Below are positions 52,708 through 60,556 of a stretch of DNA of 64,000 nt, piece by piece; position 1 is the stretch's first letter; the number at the start of each line of letters is the position of its first letter. Origin of the DNA: Nocardioides conyzicola (GTDB lineage: Bacteria > Actinomycetota > Actinomycetes > Propionibacteriales > Nocardioidaceae); assembly GCF_039543825.1 (NCBI RefSeq), contig NZ_BAABKM010000003.1, positions 310,001 to 374,000 of the forward strand, given 5' to 3'. A program made the translations under genes and the position numbers. The notes under the pieces were generated by a model, which had not been told where the DNA came from, ran no database searches, and was given only the letters and a program-made list of their open reading frames with translations.

Positions 52708-53378
52708 TCGGCCGACTGTAGTTTCTCGCGCTCGAGGTGTGGGCCCTTCGCCTTGCCCTTCGGCTTGCCGTTGCCCTTCGGCTTGCCGTTGCCCTTCGGC
52801 TTGCCGTTGCCCTTCGCCTTGCCGTTGCCCTTCGCCTTGCCGTTGCCCTTCGCCTTGCCGTTGCCCTTCGCCTTGCCGTTGCCCTTCGCCTTGCCGTTGT
52901 CCTTCGGCTTGTCGATGGCCTTCGCCTTGCCGTTCGCCTTGCCCTTGTCGGGGCCCTTCGCCTTGCCGGGGCCCGTCGCCTTGCCTGGGCCCTGGTCGTG
53001 TGCGTGGCCCTTGCCGTGCGCATGTCCCTGGCCGGCGCTGGGCTTGCTCGGGGTGGACGACGGCGTCGGCGCGGCCGGCGTCCCGGTGGGCGTCTGCGTC
53101 TCGATCGGCGTCGGCTTGGTGGGCGTCGGGGCCGGCGACCACGGCGGGTCGACGAGGCCGGCGCCGTACGCGACGCCCAGACCCCCTCCGACCGTCAGCG
53201 CCGCCACGGCGGTCGCCACCGCGGCCACCCGCCGCCGGCCCACGTGCGGCCGCGTGGACGCCGCCGTCGCGGCCGCCACGGACGCGAGCCGCTCGACGAA
53301 GGCGTCGTCGTCGGACGGGTCGCCGATGTCCGCGCGTAGGGACCGCGCGACGTCTCGACGCGACCAGGAGGCTCTCAC
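52704..53378 (-). CDS. putative anti-sigma-like membrane protein with (NGKxK)n tail
   Basis: 224 residues from a GTG at 53378. A cytoplasmic N-terminus of about 50 residues (SWSRRDVARSLRADIGDPSD, FVERLASVAA), one membrane helix (VAAVATAVAALTVGGGLGVA), then a Pro/Thr-rich stretch and a long extracellular tail of Lys, Gly and Asn with eight tandem six-residue units of the form GNGKAK or GNGKPK. Position divergent from an ECF sigma gene and the helix layout suggest an anti-sigma factor, although no zinc-binding HxxxCxxC motif is visible. A sigma-type promoter motif lies just upstream. Confidence 0.7.
   Translation of the reverse strand: MRASWSRRDVARSLRADIGDPSDDDAFVERLASVAAATAASTRPHVGRRRVAAVATAVAALTVGGGLGVAYGAGLVDPPWSPAPTPTKPTPIETQTPTGTPAAPTPSSTPSKPSAGQGHAHGKGHAHDQGPGKATGPGKAKGPDKGKANGKAKAIDKPKDNGKAKGNGKAKGNGKAKGNGKAKGNGKAKGNGKPKGNGKPKGNGKPKGKAKGPHLEREKLQSAE
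52755..52900 (-). repeat. 18-bp tandem repeat encoding GNGK(A/P)K
   Basis: About eight units of GCCCTTCGGCTTGCCGTT (plus-strand view; five carry CCTT in place of GCTT). The 18-bp period keeps the reading frame, so copy number can change without breaking the protein. Confidence 0.85.
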
Positions 53379-53385
53379 GCCCTAA

Positions 53386-53413
53386 ACATGTCATGAACCG
53401 ACCTGATGGTTAC
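53386..53413 (-). promoter_or_regulatory. ECF-type promoter motif C, drives anti-sigma-like/acyltransferase operon
   Basis: Minus strand: GTAAC (53409-53413), 12 bases, TCATGACATG (53387-53396). The GTG start at 53378 is 8 bases beyond the box, so the transcript may be nearly leaderless. Same layout as motifs A and B. Confidence 0.65.
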
Positions 53414-53449
53414 TCTCACCCGACAGTTCGGACGACGAGAGGGGCGACG

Positions 53450-54007
53450 GTGGCCACGCACTCCGACGCCCTCGTGTCGTCCGCGCGGACCGGGGACCAG
53501 GCCGCGTGGAAGACGTTGTACGGCCTGCACAACCGGCGGCTGACCGTCTGGCTCGGCTCACTGCCCCGCGGCGACGTACCCGACGCTCCGGAGGACCTCG
53601 CGGCCGAGGCGTGGCTGCTCGCCGCATCGAAGCTCGGCGACTTCCGTGGCTCGGACGACGACTTCGCCGGGTGGCTGTTCACGCTGGCCCGCAACGTCGC
53701 GGCCAACAGCCACCGCAAGGCGGTACGCCGGCGCACGGACCCGGCCGCCGTCGAGCCGTCCGCGGACGGCGAGTGGGGCGTCGCCGACGACGACACCGCG
53801 CAGGTCGACGGGCAGGCCGCCACCCGAGAGCTCCTCTCCCACCTCAGCCCGCGCGAGGCGGAGGTGGTCGCCTGCATCGACGTCGTCGGCCTGGACGTGG
53901 CCTCGACAGCACGCGCGCTCGAGATGAAGCCGACGGCCGTGCGCGTCGCCCGCCACCGGGCCCTCGGGCGGTTGCGCAAGATCCTGTCGGAGACCGACCC
54001 GCTGTAA
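53450..54007 (+). CDS. ECF-type RNA polymerase sigma factor
   Basis: 185 residues. Region 2 (LVSSARTGDQAAWKTLYGLH through AEAWLLAASKLGDFRG and FAGWLFTLARNVAANSHRKA) and region 4 (LSPREAEVVACIDVVGLDVA then RHRALGRLRKIL) are both complete, and the loop between them lacks region 3, so this is an ECF factor. GTG start at 53450 with GAGGGG 6 bases upstream. Three copies of a shared -35/-10-like motif in its neighbourhood are its probable promoters. Confidence 0.93.
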   Translation: MATHSDALVSSARTGDQAAWKTLYGLHNRRLTVWLGSLPRGDVPDAPEDLAAEAWLLAASKLGDFRGSDDDFAGWLFTLARNVAANSHRKAVRRRTDPAAVEPSADGEWGVADDDTAQVDGQAATRELLSHLSPREAEVVACIDVVGLDVASTARALEMKPTAVRVARHRALGRLRKILSETDPL

Positions 54008-54031
54008 CCGATCGCGTCGCTCGCGACATGA
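54004..54031 (+). promoter_or_regulatory. ECF-type promoter motif A
   Basis: GTAAC (54004-54008), overlapping the sigma gene stop codon, 12 bases, TCGCGACATGA (54021-54031). Points to the small gene at 54109, leaving a leader of about 75 bases. Confidence 0.65.
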
Positions 54032-54108
54032 GTGGACGGGGCTGCACGGCGCAGCCCTCTCCTGCCGACGCCTGACGGGTCGCGAGAGATCACGAGACAG
54101 GCTCTGCG

Positions 54109-54306
54109 ATGACCACCAACCACGGTCCACGGCACCGCCTCGCTCCGGCCGAGTCACCGATGGACCGCCTCCGGCAGGCGCTGGTGCGCGCCTTCACCGG
54201 CTCCACGTCGAACGACCACCGTGGGTCGCCGTCGGTCGCCCCGACCACCGACGCCGACGGCGACCGGGGTGTAACGCCACCCCGTGGTCGCGACATGACC
54301 CTGTGA
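54109..54306 (+). CDS. small hypothetical protein
   Basis: 65 residues (MTTNHGPRHRLAPAESPMDR, then a Thr/Ser/Asp-rich tail ending GRDMTL). No membrane segment or family recognised. Codon use fits the genome, with third positions mostly G or C, but the ribosome-binding site is weak. Motif B lies inside its last codons, so the next gene's promoter would be within it; the gene may be a leader-like product of the sigma regulon rather than an independent unit. Confidence 0.5.
   Translation: MTTNHGPRHRLAPAESPMDRLRQALVRAFTGSTSNDHRGSPSVAPTTDADGDRGVTPPRGRDMTL
54271..54298 (+). promoter_or_regulatory. ECF-type promoter motif B
   Basis: GTAAC (54271-54275), 12 bases, TCGCGACATGA (54288-54298). The last 11 bases are identical to motif A. 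It points to the secreted coiled-coil gene at 54348, about 50 bases downstream. Confidence 0.7.
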
Positions 54307-54347
54307 ACACCGCAGCACGCACCCAACGAAGCAAGGAGCTCATTTCC

Positions 54348-54722
54348 ATGCAGACATCCACTCGCATCGCCGGCGCCGTCGCCGGCATCACGCTGGCCCT
54401 CGGCACGTTCGGTGCCCCCTCGGCACTCGCGGAGAAGCCGGCGGCGTGCGCGCAGCAGCAGAAGCAGGTCGACAAGGCCCAGAGCGCCCTCGAGCGCGTG
54501 ACGGCCACCTTCCAGCACCAGCAGGTCAAGGTGAAGAAGGCCAAGCACGAGGTGAAGGCGGCCGACAACGCGTCGGAGCGCGCCGAGGCCCGGCGTCAGC
54601 TCGCCCACGCCAAGGAGTCGCGCGACCACGCCAAGAAGGCGAAGACCGCTCAGCAGCAGCGCCTGGCCAAGGCCCAGCAGCGCCTGAGCGACTGCGAGGC
54701 CGACCAGCCCGCCACGAGCTGA
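54348..54722 (+). CDS. small secreted coiled-coil protein
   Basis: 124 residues with a signal peptide (TRIAGAVAGITLALGTFGAP, cleavage near ALAEK). The mature part is almost all helical, Lys/Gln/Ala-rich heptads (QQQKQVDKAQSALERV, VKVKKAKHEVKAADNA, KESRDHAKKAKTAQQQR) with one cysteine at each end of the mature chain. AAGGAG lies 9 bases before the ATG. Being downstream of motif B, it is a likely target of the ECF sigma factor. Role unknown; may bind envelope polymers. Confidence 0.8.
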   Translation: MQTSTRIAGAVAGITLALGTFGAPSALAEKPAACAQQQKQVDKAQSALERVTATFQHQQVKVKKAKHEVKAADNASERAEARRQLAHAKESRDHAKKAKTAQQQRLAKAQQRLSDCEADQPATS

Positions 54723-54780
54723 CCCACCACGAGCTGATCAGTCAGGGCCGATCTCGGGCCGGCCCTGCCTCCTCAGCGGG

Positions 54781-54809
54781 CGCCCCGGCACTCCCTAGGT
54801 GCTGGGGCG
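54781..54809 (+). terminator. hairpin between converging genes
   Basis: CGCCCCGGCAC, 7-base loop, GTGCTGGGGCG: an 11-bp stem with one wobble pair. No U-tract. It sits between the coiled-coil gene and the RNB ribonuclease gene, which converge here. Confidence 0.55.
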
Positions 54810-54834
54810 TCCGTGCGTCCCGGCACCGGCGCCG

Positions 54835-56286
54835 TCACACCTCGAGCTCGAACTCGACCTTCCGCGTCGCGACGTCGGCCACGGTCAGCCGCACCTGGAC
54901 GTCGGTCCCGAGCGGCAACGGGGCGGAGGAGACGACCCGCGCCTCGACGTCGGGGTCGTGCAGGACCACGACCCCGCGGTGCGGGTCCTTGTCGTCGACG
55001 TCGACCACGACGCCGGCGAAGGTCTCGCCGACCTGGTCGGCCAGGACCCCGGCCTCGACCAGGTCGAGCACGGACCGCTCGTACGAGTGCGCGCGGGACG
55101 CCGACGCCTGCAGGGTCTTGGGCAGCCCGGGGAGCGCGGCGTGCACCCAGTCCGGGATGTCGGTGCCGGCACAGAGCGCGATGCAGACCTCCCCGGCGTA
55201 CCGGTCACCGAGGCGGCGCAGCGGCGCCGTGACGTGGGCGTACTCGGAGGCGAGCGCGGCGTGCTGGGGCTGCGCCGGGACCTCGCCGTCGAAGGCGACG
55301 TACCCGCTCCCCCGCAGCAGCCGGGCGGACGCGTTGACCATCGCGGCGTGGCTCGGGACCGACGGGTCGAGCGAGCGGATGAAGTCGGGGTAGAGCTGCT
55401 CGGCGGGCCACTCGATGCGGAGCGCCCGGGCGGTGCGGTGCAGACGCTGGACGTCGCGCGGGGCCGGCGGCGGCAGGGTGCGCAGCAGGCCGATCCGGGC
55501 GTAGACCATCAGCGAGGCCGCGGCGAAGCCCGTCAGCAGCGAGATCTGCGCGTTCCACCGCTCGACGGGCAGCTGCTCGCGGAACTCCAGGTGCCAGCGG
55601 TCGCCCTCGATGTCGACCTCCTGCTCCGGCAGCGGCAAGGAGACCCCGCCGCGCATGGCCTCGCGGGCGAGGCGGATCGTGCCGACGTCCTTGAGCAGCA
55701 TCAGCGACTGCGACGCGGTGCCCGCGTCGATGTCGCGCTGCACCTCGTCGTACGAGAGCTTGGCCCGCGACCGGACGAGGGCGCGGACGACGTCGACGTC
55801 GGTCCGCTCGCCGTGGGCGTCCATCCGGATCGTCCAGAGCAGGGCGGGGCGCACCTGGTCGGGCAGCAGGGACGCAGCGTCCTCGCTCAGCACCCTCGGG
55901 TGCAGCGGCACCTTGGAGTCGGCGCCGTAGAGCGTCTCGCCGCGGCGGTTGGCCTCGACGTCGACCGGGTCACCCGCCGTGACGAAGGCGGCGACGTCGG
56001 CGATGGCGTAGTGGACGACGAAGCCGTCGCCGTCGCGCTCGAGGTGCAGCGCCTGGTCGAGGTCCAGCGAGGTCGCCGGGTCGATCGTGACGAAGTCCAG
56101 GTCGGTGCGGTCCAGCTCGGGCAGCCGGGGTGCGGCAGCCGCCGCCCGCGCGGCCTCCTCGACCTCGGGTGGGAAGTCCGGCGACACCTTCAGCTCGGCC
56201 TGGATCGCCCCGATCCCCGACCTCAGGGCGGCGGCGGCGACGCCGTCATCGACGGAACGGACCCGGACGACGCGACTGCTCGGCAT
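54835..56286 (-). CDS. RNB-domain ribonuclease (RNase II/R family)
   Basis: 3'-5' exoribonuclease type. 483 residues with the RNB catalytic core: DFVTIDPATSLDLDQALHLE (Asp cluster for Mg), YAIADVAAFVTAGDPVD, SLLPDQVRPALLWTI and YAHVTAPLRRLGDRYAGEV, but no N-terminal cold-shock or C-terminal S1 domain is evident, so it is shorter than RNase R (about 800). ATG at 56286 with a TATGGT box six bases upstream. Divergent from yaaA by 17 bases. Confidence 0.94.
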   Translation of the reverse strand: MPSSRVVRVRSVDDGVAAAALRSGIGAIQAELKVSPDFPPEVEEAARAAAAAPRLPELDRTDLDFVTIDPATSLDLDQALHLERDGDGFVVHYAIADVAAFVTAGDPVDVEANRRGETLYGADSKVPLHPRVLSEDAASLLPDQVRPALLWTIRMDAHGERTDVDVVRALVRSRAKLSYDEVQRDIDAGTASQSLMLLKDVGTIRLAREAMRGGVSLPLPEQEVDIEGDRWHLEFREQLPVERWNAQISLLTGFAAASLMVYARIGLLRTLPPPAPRDVQRLHRTARALRIEWPAEQLYPDFIRSLDPSVPSHAAMVNASARLLRGSGYVAFDGEVPAQPQHAALASEYAHVTAPLRRLGDRYAGEVCIALCAGTDIPDWVHAALPGLPKTLQASASRAHSYERSVLDLVEAGVLADQVGETFAGVVVDVDDKDPHRGVVVLHDPDVEARVVSSAPLPLGTDVQVRLTVADVATRKVEFELEV

Positions 56287-56292
56287 ACCGGC

Positions 56293-56298
56293 ACCATA
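56293..56298 (-). promoter_or_regulatory. putative -10 box, leaderless start of RNB gene
   Basis: TATGGT on the minus strand, six bases before the ATG at 56286. It occupies the short divergent gap with yaaA. Confidence 0.45.
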
Positions 56299-56303
56299 AC
56301 TGC

Positions 56304-57077
56304 GTGCTCATCCTGTTGCCGCCCAGCGAGGGCAAGGCCGCGCCGCGTCGTGGCAAACCGCTCGACCTCGCCGCCCTCGACTTCCCCGGTCTCACCACCG
56401 CCCGCCAGCAGGTCCTGACCGCCCTGGTCGACCTCTGCGAGGGCGACCCGGAGGTCGCCGCGAGGACCCTCGGCGTCGGCAGCACCCAGCTCGACCTGGT
56501 CGCGCTCAACCGGGCGCTGGCCACCAGCCCCACCGCGCGGGCCGACCAGGTCTACACCGGAGTCCTGTACGACGCCCTCGACGTCGCCACCCTCTCCACC
56601 GCCGCCCGACGGCGCGCAACGGCGCGCCTCGCGGTCACCTCGAGCCTCTTCGGGCTGGTCCGGCCGAGCGACCGGATCCCGGCGTACCGCCTCTCCGGCG
56701 ACGCGACCCTGCCCGGCCTGGGACCGGTCGCCGGCGTCTGGCGCCAGCACCTCGGCGAGGAGGCGACCGCAGCGGTCGGACGCGGCCTGCTCGTCGACCT
56801 GCGCAGCGGCATGTACGGCGCGTTCTGGCGACCCGGGCCGGACCTGAGGGTCGCGACCGTGCGCGTGCTCCACGAGCACCAGGGGCAGCGCAAGGTCGTC
56901 AGCCACTTCAACAAGGCGACCAAGGGCCGGATCGTGCGAGCGCTGCTCGAGGACGGTGCCGACCCGCGCACGCCCGCCCGGCTCGCGGAAGCGCTCCGCG
57001 ACCTCGGCTGGACCGTCGAGGTGGGCGCGCCCGGCAAGGCCGGCGTGCAGCTCGACGTCGTCGTCAGCGAGGTCTAG
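56304..57077 (+). CDS. yaaA: peroxide stress protein YaaA (DUF328)
   Basis: 257 residues. Start VLILLPPSEGKAAPRRGKPL at the GTG at 56304, with VNRALATSPTA-type helices, TSSLFGLVRPSDRIPAYRLS, LVDLRSGMYGAFWRP and RKVVSHFNKATKGRIVRALL, the recognised YaaA pattern. In E. coli YaaA limits DNA damage from hydrogen peroxide by controlling free iron. Its TAG stop shares CTAG with the stop of the converging RNase H/phosphatase gene. Confidence 0.95.
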   Translation: MLILLPPSEGKAAPRRGKPLDLAALDFPGLTTARQQVLTALVDLCEGDPEVAARTLGVGSTQLDLVALNRALATSPTARADQVYTGVLYDALDVATLSTAARRRATARLAVTSSLFGLVRPSDRIPAYRLSGDATLPGLGPVAGVWRQHLGEEATAAVGRGLLVDLRSGMYGAFWRPGPDLRVATVRVLHEHQGQRKVVSHFNKATKGRIVRALLEDGADPRTPARLAEALRDLGWTVEVGAPGKAGVQLDVVVSEV

Positions 57078-58216
57078 AAGGGCCCGCTGCCCGGCGGCAG
57101 CGCGTTGTACATCCGCATGGAGGCGCGCCCGTCGGCGTAGTGGCTGAGCACCGTGACCGAGGCCGGCGACAGCTCCATCCGATACACCGCCTCGAGCGGG
57201 GCGTCGACCGCATGGGCGACGAGCGTCTTGATCGGCGTGACGTGGCTGACGACGACGACCGTCTCGCCGGCGTGCGACTCGAGCAGCCGGGCGAGGCCGT
57301 CGAGCACGCGTGCCTGGACGGTCCGGAAGGACTCACCGCCCTCGGGCGCGACGTCGGTCGACCCGAGCCAGGCCTTCATCTCGGCGGGGTACTTCTCCCC
57401 CACCTCGCCGAAGGTCAGCCCGTCCCAGACGCCGAACTCCATCTCCGCGAATCCGTGCTCGACCTCGATCGGCTGACCGAGCGCCGCGGCGAGGATCTCG
57501 GCGGACTCGAGCGTGCGGCGGACGGGCGAGGCGACGACGGCGTCGACCCGCTCGGCCAGCGGCCCCAGCCAGTCGGCGACGGCGCGGATCTGGGCCTTGC
57601 CCTCGTCGCTGAGACCGGGGTTGGAGCTGGCGAGCCCGCCGGAGAAGCGCTTGTCGCGCGTGTGCGGGGTGACGCCGTGGCGCACCAGCACGATCGTCGT
57701 CGGCGGACCGCTCGGACCGGACCAGCCGCGCAGCTGCGTCTGCATCGAGGGCGGCGGCGTCCGCTCCTCGATCTCCTCGACCAACGACTCCCCCGCGACG
57801 GTGACGCCGTCGCGGATGCCGTCGAGCGCCTCGTTGGCGAGGCGGTCGGCGTGCTTGTTCTGCTCGCGCGGGACCCAGGTGTACGTCGTACCGGCCGGTG
57901 CGAGGCGGGCCGCCTCGGCCGCCAGCGGCTTCATCGACGGGTGCTTGATCTTCCAGTTGCCCGACATCTGCTCGACGACGAGCTTGGAGTCCATCCGCAC
58001 CTCGACGCTCGCCCCGGGCGCGAGCTCGGCGGCCATCCGGAGCCCGGCGATCAGGCCGGAGTACTCCGCCACGTTGTTGCTGGCGACCCCGATCGTGCTG
58101 CCGTCCTCGGCGATGACCTCGTCGGTCTCGGCGTCACTCAGCACCGCGCCGTACGCCGCCGGGCCGGGGTTGCCGCGCGAGCCTCCGTCGGCCCGGATGA
58201 TGACCCTCGCGGTCAC
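57074..58216 (-). CDS. bifunctional RNase HI/acid phosphatase
   Basis: 380 residues from the GTG at 58216. The N-terminal RNase HI domain (residues 1-140) has the catalytic Asp in IIRADGGSRGNPGPAAYGAV, Glu in AEYSGLIAGL, Asp in RMDSKLVVEQ and Asp in KHADRLANEAL. The C-terminal histidine-phosphatase domain has VLVRHGVTPHTRDKRFSGG (phospho-His), FGVWDGLTFGEV and VSHVTPIKTLVAH. This is the fusion known in M. tuberculosis as Rv2228c. The GTG overlaps the Zn-ribbon gene stop, so the two are coupled. Confidence 0.96.
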   Translation of the reverse strand: MTARVIIRADGGSRGNPGPAAYGAVLSDAETDEVIAEDGSTIGVASNNVAEYSGLIAGLRMAAELAPGASVEVRMDSKLVVEQMSGNWKIKHPSMKPLAAEAARLAPAGTTYTWVPREQNKHADRLANEALDGIRDGVTVAGESLVEEIEERTPPPSMQTQLRGWSGPSGPPTTIVLVRHGVTPHTRDKRFSGGLASSNPGLSDEGKAQIRAVADWLGPLAERVDAVVASPVRRTLESAEILAAALGQPIEVEHGFAEMEFGVWDGLTFGEVGEKYPAEMKAWLGSTDVAPEGGESFRTVQARVLDGLARLLESHAGETVVVVSHVTPIKTLVAHAVDAPLEAVYRMELSPASVTVLSHYADGRASMRMYNALPPGSGPF

Positions 58217-58956
58217 AGCCCCGACTCGGAGGTGCGCACGAGGATCCGGTTGCACTCCTCGCAGCGGACCACCTCGTCCTCCGGGAGCCCCTGGATCCGG
58301 CTCATCTCGACGGAGTCGAGCGTCAGCTGGCAGCCGCTGCAGGTGCGGGCGCGCAGGGTGGCCGCACCGACGCCGCCCTTCTGCTCGCGCAGCTTGACGT
58401 AGAGCGCGAGCAGGTCGTCCGGCAGGCCCTCGGCCGCGGGGACCCGGTCGGCCTGGACCTGCTGGAGCTGCTCGTCGATGGTGGCGAGCTTGTCGTCCCG
58501 CGCCGCCACGAGGGCGCTCAGGCGCTCGTCGGTCTCGGCGACCATCGTCTCGTACTGGCCGAGCTCCCGCTGCGCCTCCTCGATCTTCTCCATCACCTCG
58601 AGCTCGTCGTCCTCGAGGCTGGAGATGCGACGCTCCAGGGACTCGAGCTCGTGCTGCATCCGCTCGAGGTCCTTGGGGTTGGTGATCAGGCCCTGGTCCA
58701 TCCGGTCACGGTCCCGGGTACGCCGCGTCTTGACGGCCTCGACGTCGAGGTCGACCTTCTTCTGCTCGATGGTCAGGTCGTCGATGGTGATCCGGACGTC
58801 GCGCGCGAGGTTGTCGACGTCGGTGCGCTTGGTGGTGAGCTCGGCGATCTCGGCGATCTCGGGCAGCTTGGCCCGCTGGTGGCGCAGCTGGTCGGCACGC
58901 GCGTCGAGCTCCTGCACGTCGAGGAGCTTCAGTTGGGCGGCGGGATCGGCTTTCAG
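58213..58956 (-). CDS. C4 zinc-ribbon/coiled-coil protein (Rv2229c-like), CTG start
   Basis: 247 residues if started at the CTG at 58956, or 234 from the GTG at 58917. The CTG is preferred: the 13 residues it adds (LKADPAAQLKLLD) are the conserved start of the family in Streptomyces and mycobacteria, and an AGGAG lies 6 bases before it, while the GTG has no ribosome-binding site. A long coiled coil (residues 20-180) is followed by a zinc ribbon with CSGCQL and CEECNR knuckles. Function unknown in detail; conserved between nif3-like and RNase H genes in many actinobacteria. Confidence 0.9.
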   Translation of the reverse strand: MKADPAAQLKLLDVQELDARADQLRHQRAKLPEIAEIAELTTKRTDVDNLARDVRITIDDLTIEQKKVDLDVEAVKTRRTRDRDRMDQGLITNPKDLERMQHELESLERRISSLEDDELEVMEKIEEAQRELGQYETMVAETDERLSALVAARDDKLATIDEQLQQVQADRVPAAEGLPDDLLALYVKLREQKGGVGAATLRARTCSGCQLTLDSVEMSRIQGLPEDEVVRCEECNRILVRTSESGL

Positions 58957-58966
58957 CGGGGTCTCC

Positions 58967-60085
58967 TCAGATGCGGGCGTGCCAGGGGTCCGTGCAGATG
59001 GTGCTCACGCGGGTCTCCACCGTATCGCCCAGGGCAGCACGGAGCCGCGTCTCCACCACCGGCAGCCAGGTCCACTCCGCCGCCCAGTGCGCGACGTCGA
59101 CCAGCGCCGGCCCGCCCCGCTCGAGGAACTCGCTCGCCGGGTGGTGCCGCAGGTCACTCGTCACGTAGACGTCGGCGTCCGTCCGGGCGACCGCGTCGAG
59201 CAGGAAGTCGCCCGCGCCGCCGCACAGCGCGACCCGTCGCACCGCCCGGTCCGGGTCGCCGCCGACGCGTACGCCGCCGGCGGTGGCCGGCAGCGTCGCC
59301 GCGACGGTCGCCGCGAACTCCCGCACCGTGGTCGGCTCGACGGAGCCGATCCGGCCGGTGCCGGTCTCGCCGAGCCCGGGGTCGGCCAGCTCGACCACGT
59401 CGTACGCCGGGGTCTCGTAGGGGTGGGCGCTCAGCATCGCGGCGACGACCGCCGACCGCAGCCGCCGGGGCAGCACGACCTCGATCCGCTCCTCGGCGAC
59501 GGCCTCGGTGCGACCGACCGTGCCGATCGTGGGGTCCGCGCCGTCGAGCGGGCGGAAGCGGCCGGTCCCCGGCGTGGAGAAGGACGCGGTGTCGTAGTCG
59601 CCGATCCGGCCGGCGCCGGCGTCGGCCAGGACGGCGCGGAGCCGGTCGGCGTCGTCGACGGGGACGTAGACGACGACCTTGTCCATCGGCAGCCCGGCGG
59701 CGGGCTGCAACGGCGCGAGGTCGGTCAGCCCGAGCGCCCTCGCCATCGCCTCCGAGACGCCGCCCAGGGCCTGGTCGGCGTTGGTGTGCGCGGTGAGCAG
59801 GGCGCAGCCCGCGCCGGCGAGCGTGGCGAGCGTGCGGCCCTTGGGCGTGGTCGCCGCGAATCCGTGGACCGGCTTGAGGAAGAGCGGGTGGTGCACCACC
59901 AGCAGGTCCGCACCCCAGGCGGCCGCCTCCTGCGCCACCTCCAGCGTCGGGTCGACGGCGAACAGCACCTTCGCCACCTGCTGGTCGGGGTCCCCGTGGA
60001 CGAGGCCCACGGCATCCCACGAGTCGGCCGTCTCGGGCGGGTACCAGCCGTGCAACAGGTCGACGAGGTCCGACAGGTGGGGCAT
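58967..60085 (-). CDS. Nif3-like dinuclear metal centre protein
   Basis: 372 residues, NIF3/YbgI family with two conserved halves and an inserted PII-like middle part. Metal-ligand segments: VVHHPLFLK (two His), LLTAHTNADQALGGVSEAMA, and near the C-terminus DVYVTSDLRHHPASEF and LVDVAHWAAEW. ATG at 60085, six bases after a TAGCCT box. Upstream of the zinc-ribbon gene by 10 bases, likely one operon with the RNase H gene; the same order occurs in M. tuberculosis (Rv2230c-Rv2228c). Confidence 0.95.
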   Translation of the reverse strand: MPHLSDLVDLLHGWYPPETADSWDAVGLVHGDPDQQVAKVLFAVDPTLEVAQEAAAWGADLLVVHHPLFLKPVHGFAATTPKGRTLATLAGAGCALLTAHTNADQALGGVSEAMARALGLTDLAPLQPAAGLPMDKVVVYVPVDDADRLRAVLADAGAGRIGDYDTASFSTPGTGRFRPLDGADPTIGTVGRTEAVAEERIEVVLPRRLRSAVVAAMLSAHPYETPAYDVVELADPGLGETGTGRIGSVEPTTVREFAATVAATLPATAGGVRVGGDPDRAVRRVALCGGAGDFLLDAVARTDADVYVTSDLRHHPASEFLERGGPALVDVAHWAAEWTWLPVVETRLRAALGDTVETRVSTICTDPWHARI

Positions 60086-60091
60086 GGGGCG

Positions 60092-60097
60092 AGGCTA
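60092..60097 (-). promoter_or_regulatory. putative -10 box, leaderless start of nif3-like gene
   Basis: TAGCCT on the minus strand, six bases before the ATG at 60085. Confidence 0.5.
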
Positions 60098-60115
60098 TCG
60101 GGGAGGATGGGCGGC

Positions 60116-60547
60116 GTGGAGGGGACGGTCACCGCGCTGTACGTCGCGCCCGAGCACCACAGCGCGATGGAGCCCCGCGGGTCGATCGTGGTCGAGGCCG
60201 GCAGCGGGATCGTCGGCGATCGCTACCACGGCACCCGCCACCGGCACGTCACGGTGCAGTCGGCCGCCGACCTCGAGGCGGCTGCAGCCGACCTCGGCGC
60301 GCCCGTGACACCTCCGATGACGCGGCGCAACGTCACGGTCGACGTACCGGTCCCGACCGAGCCCGGCACCCGACTCCTCGTCGGCGACGTCCTGCTGGAG
60401 GTCGTCCGCATCGCCGCGCCCTGCAAGATCATGGAGACGAGCATCGGGCCTGGCGGTCGGGCCGCGCTGCGTCGCCGTGGCGGCACCGCCTTCCGGGCTC
60501 TGTCCTCGGGGACCATCCGGGTCGGCGACCCGGTGCGGCCTGGCTAG
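60116..60547 (+). CDS. MOSC-domain protein
   Basis: 143 residues from the GTG at 60116, with GGAGG nine bases upstream; an ATG at 60107 is a close alternative. The MOSC fold is shown by EAGSGIVGDRYHGTRHRHV, RNVTVDVPVP and the conserved Cys of IAAPCKIMETSIGPGGRAAL. MOSC domains bind the molybdenum cofactor and transfer sulfur. No Moco-enzyme genes are nearby. The MOSC stop TAG is part of the -10 box of the next gene. Confidence 0.88.
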   Translation: MEGTVTALYVAPEHHSAMEPRGSIVVEAGSGIVGDRYHGTRHRHVTVQSAADLEAAAADLGAPVTPPMTRRNVTVDVPVPTEPGTRLLVGDVLLEVVRIAAPCKIMETSIGPGGRAALRRRGGTAFRALSSGTIRVGDPVRPG

Positions 60548-60550
60548 GGT
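60545..60550 (+). promoter_or_regulatory. putative -10 box, leaderless start of mhuD-like gene
   Basis: TAGGGT, overlapping the MOSC stop codon, six bases before the ATG at 60557. Confidence 0.5.
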
Positions 60551-60556
60551 CGAGAC

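Noticed and set aside
52755..52900. Possible CRISPR-like array
   Set aside because: The repeats are contiguous 18-mers without spacers, in frame and encode a peptide repeat. No cas genes are present.
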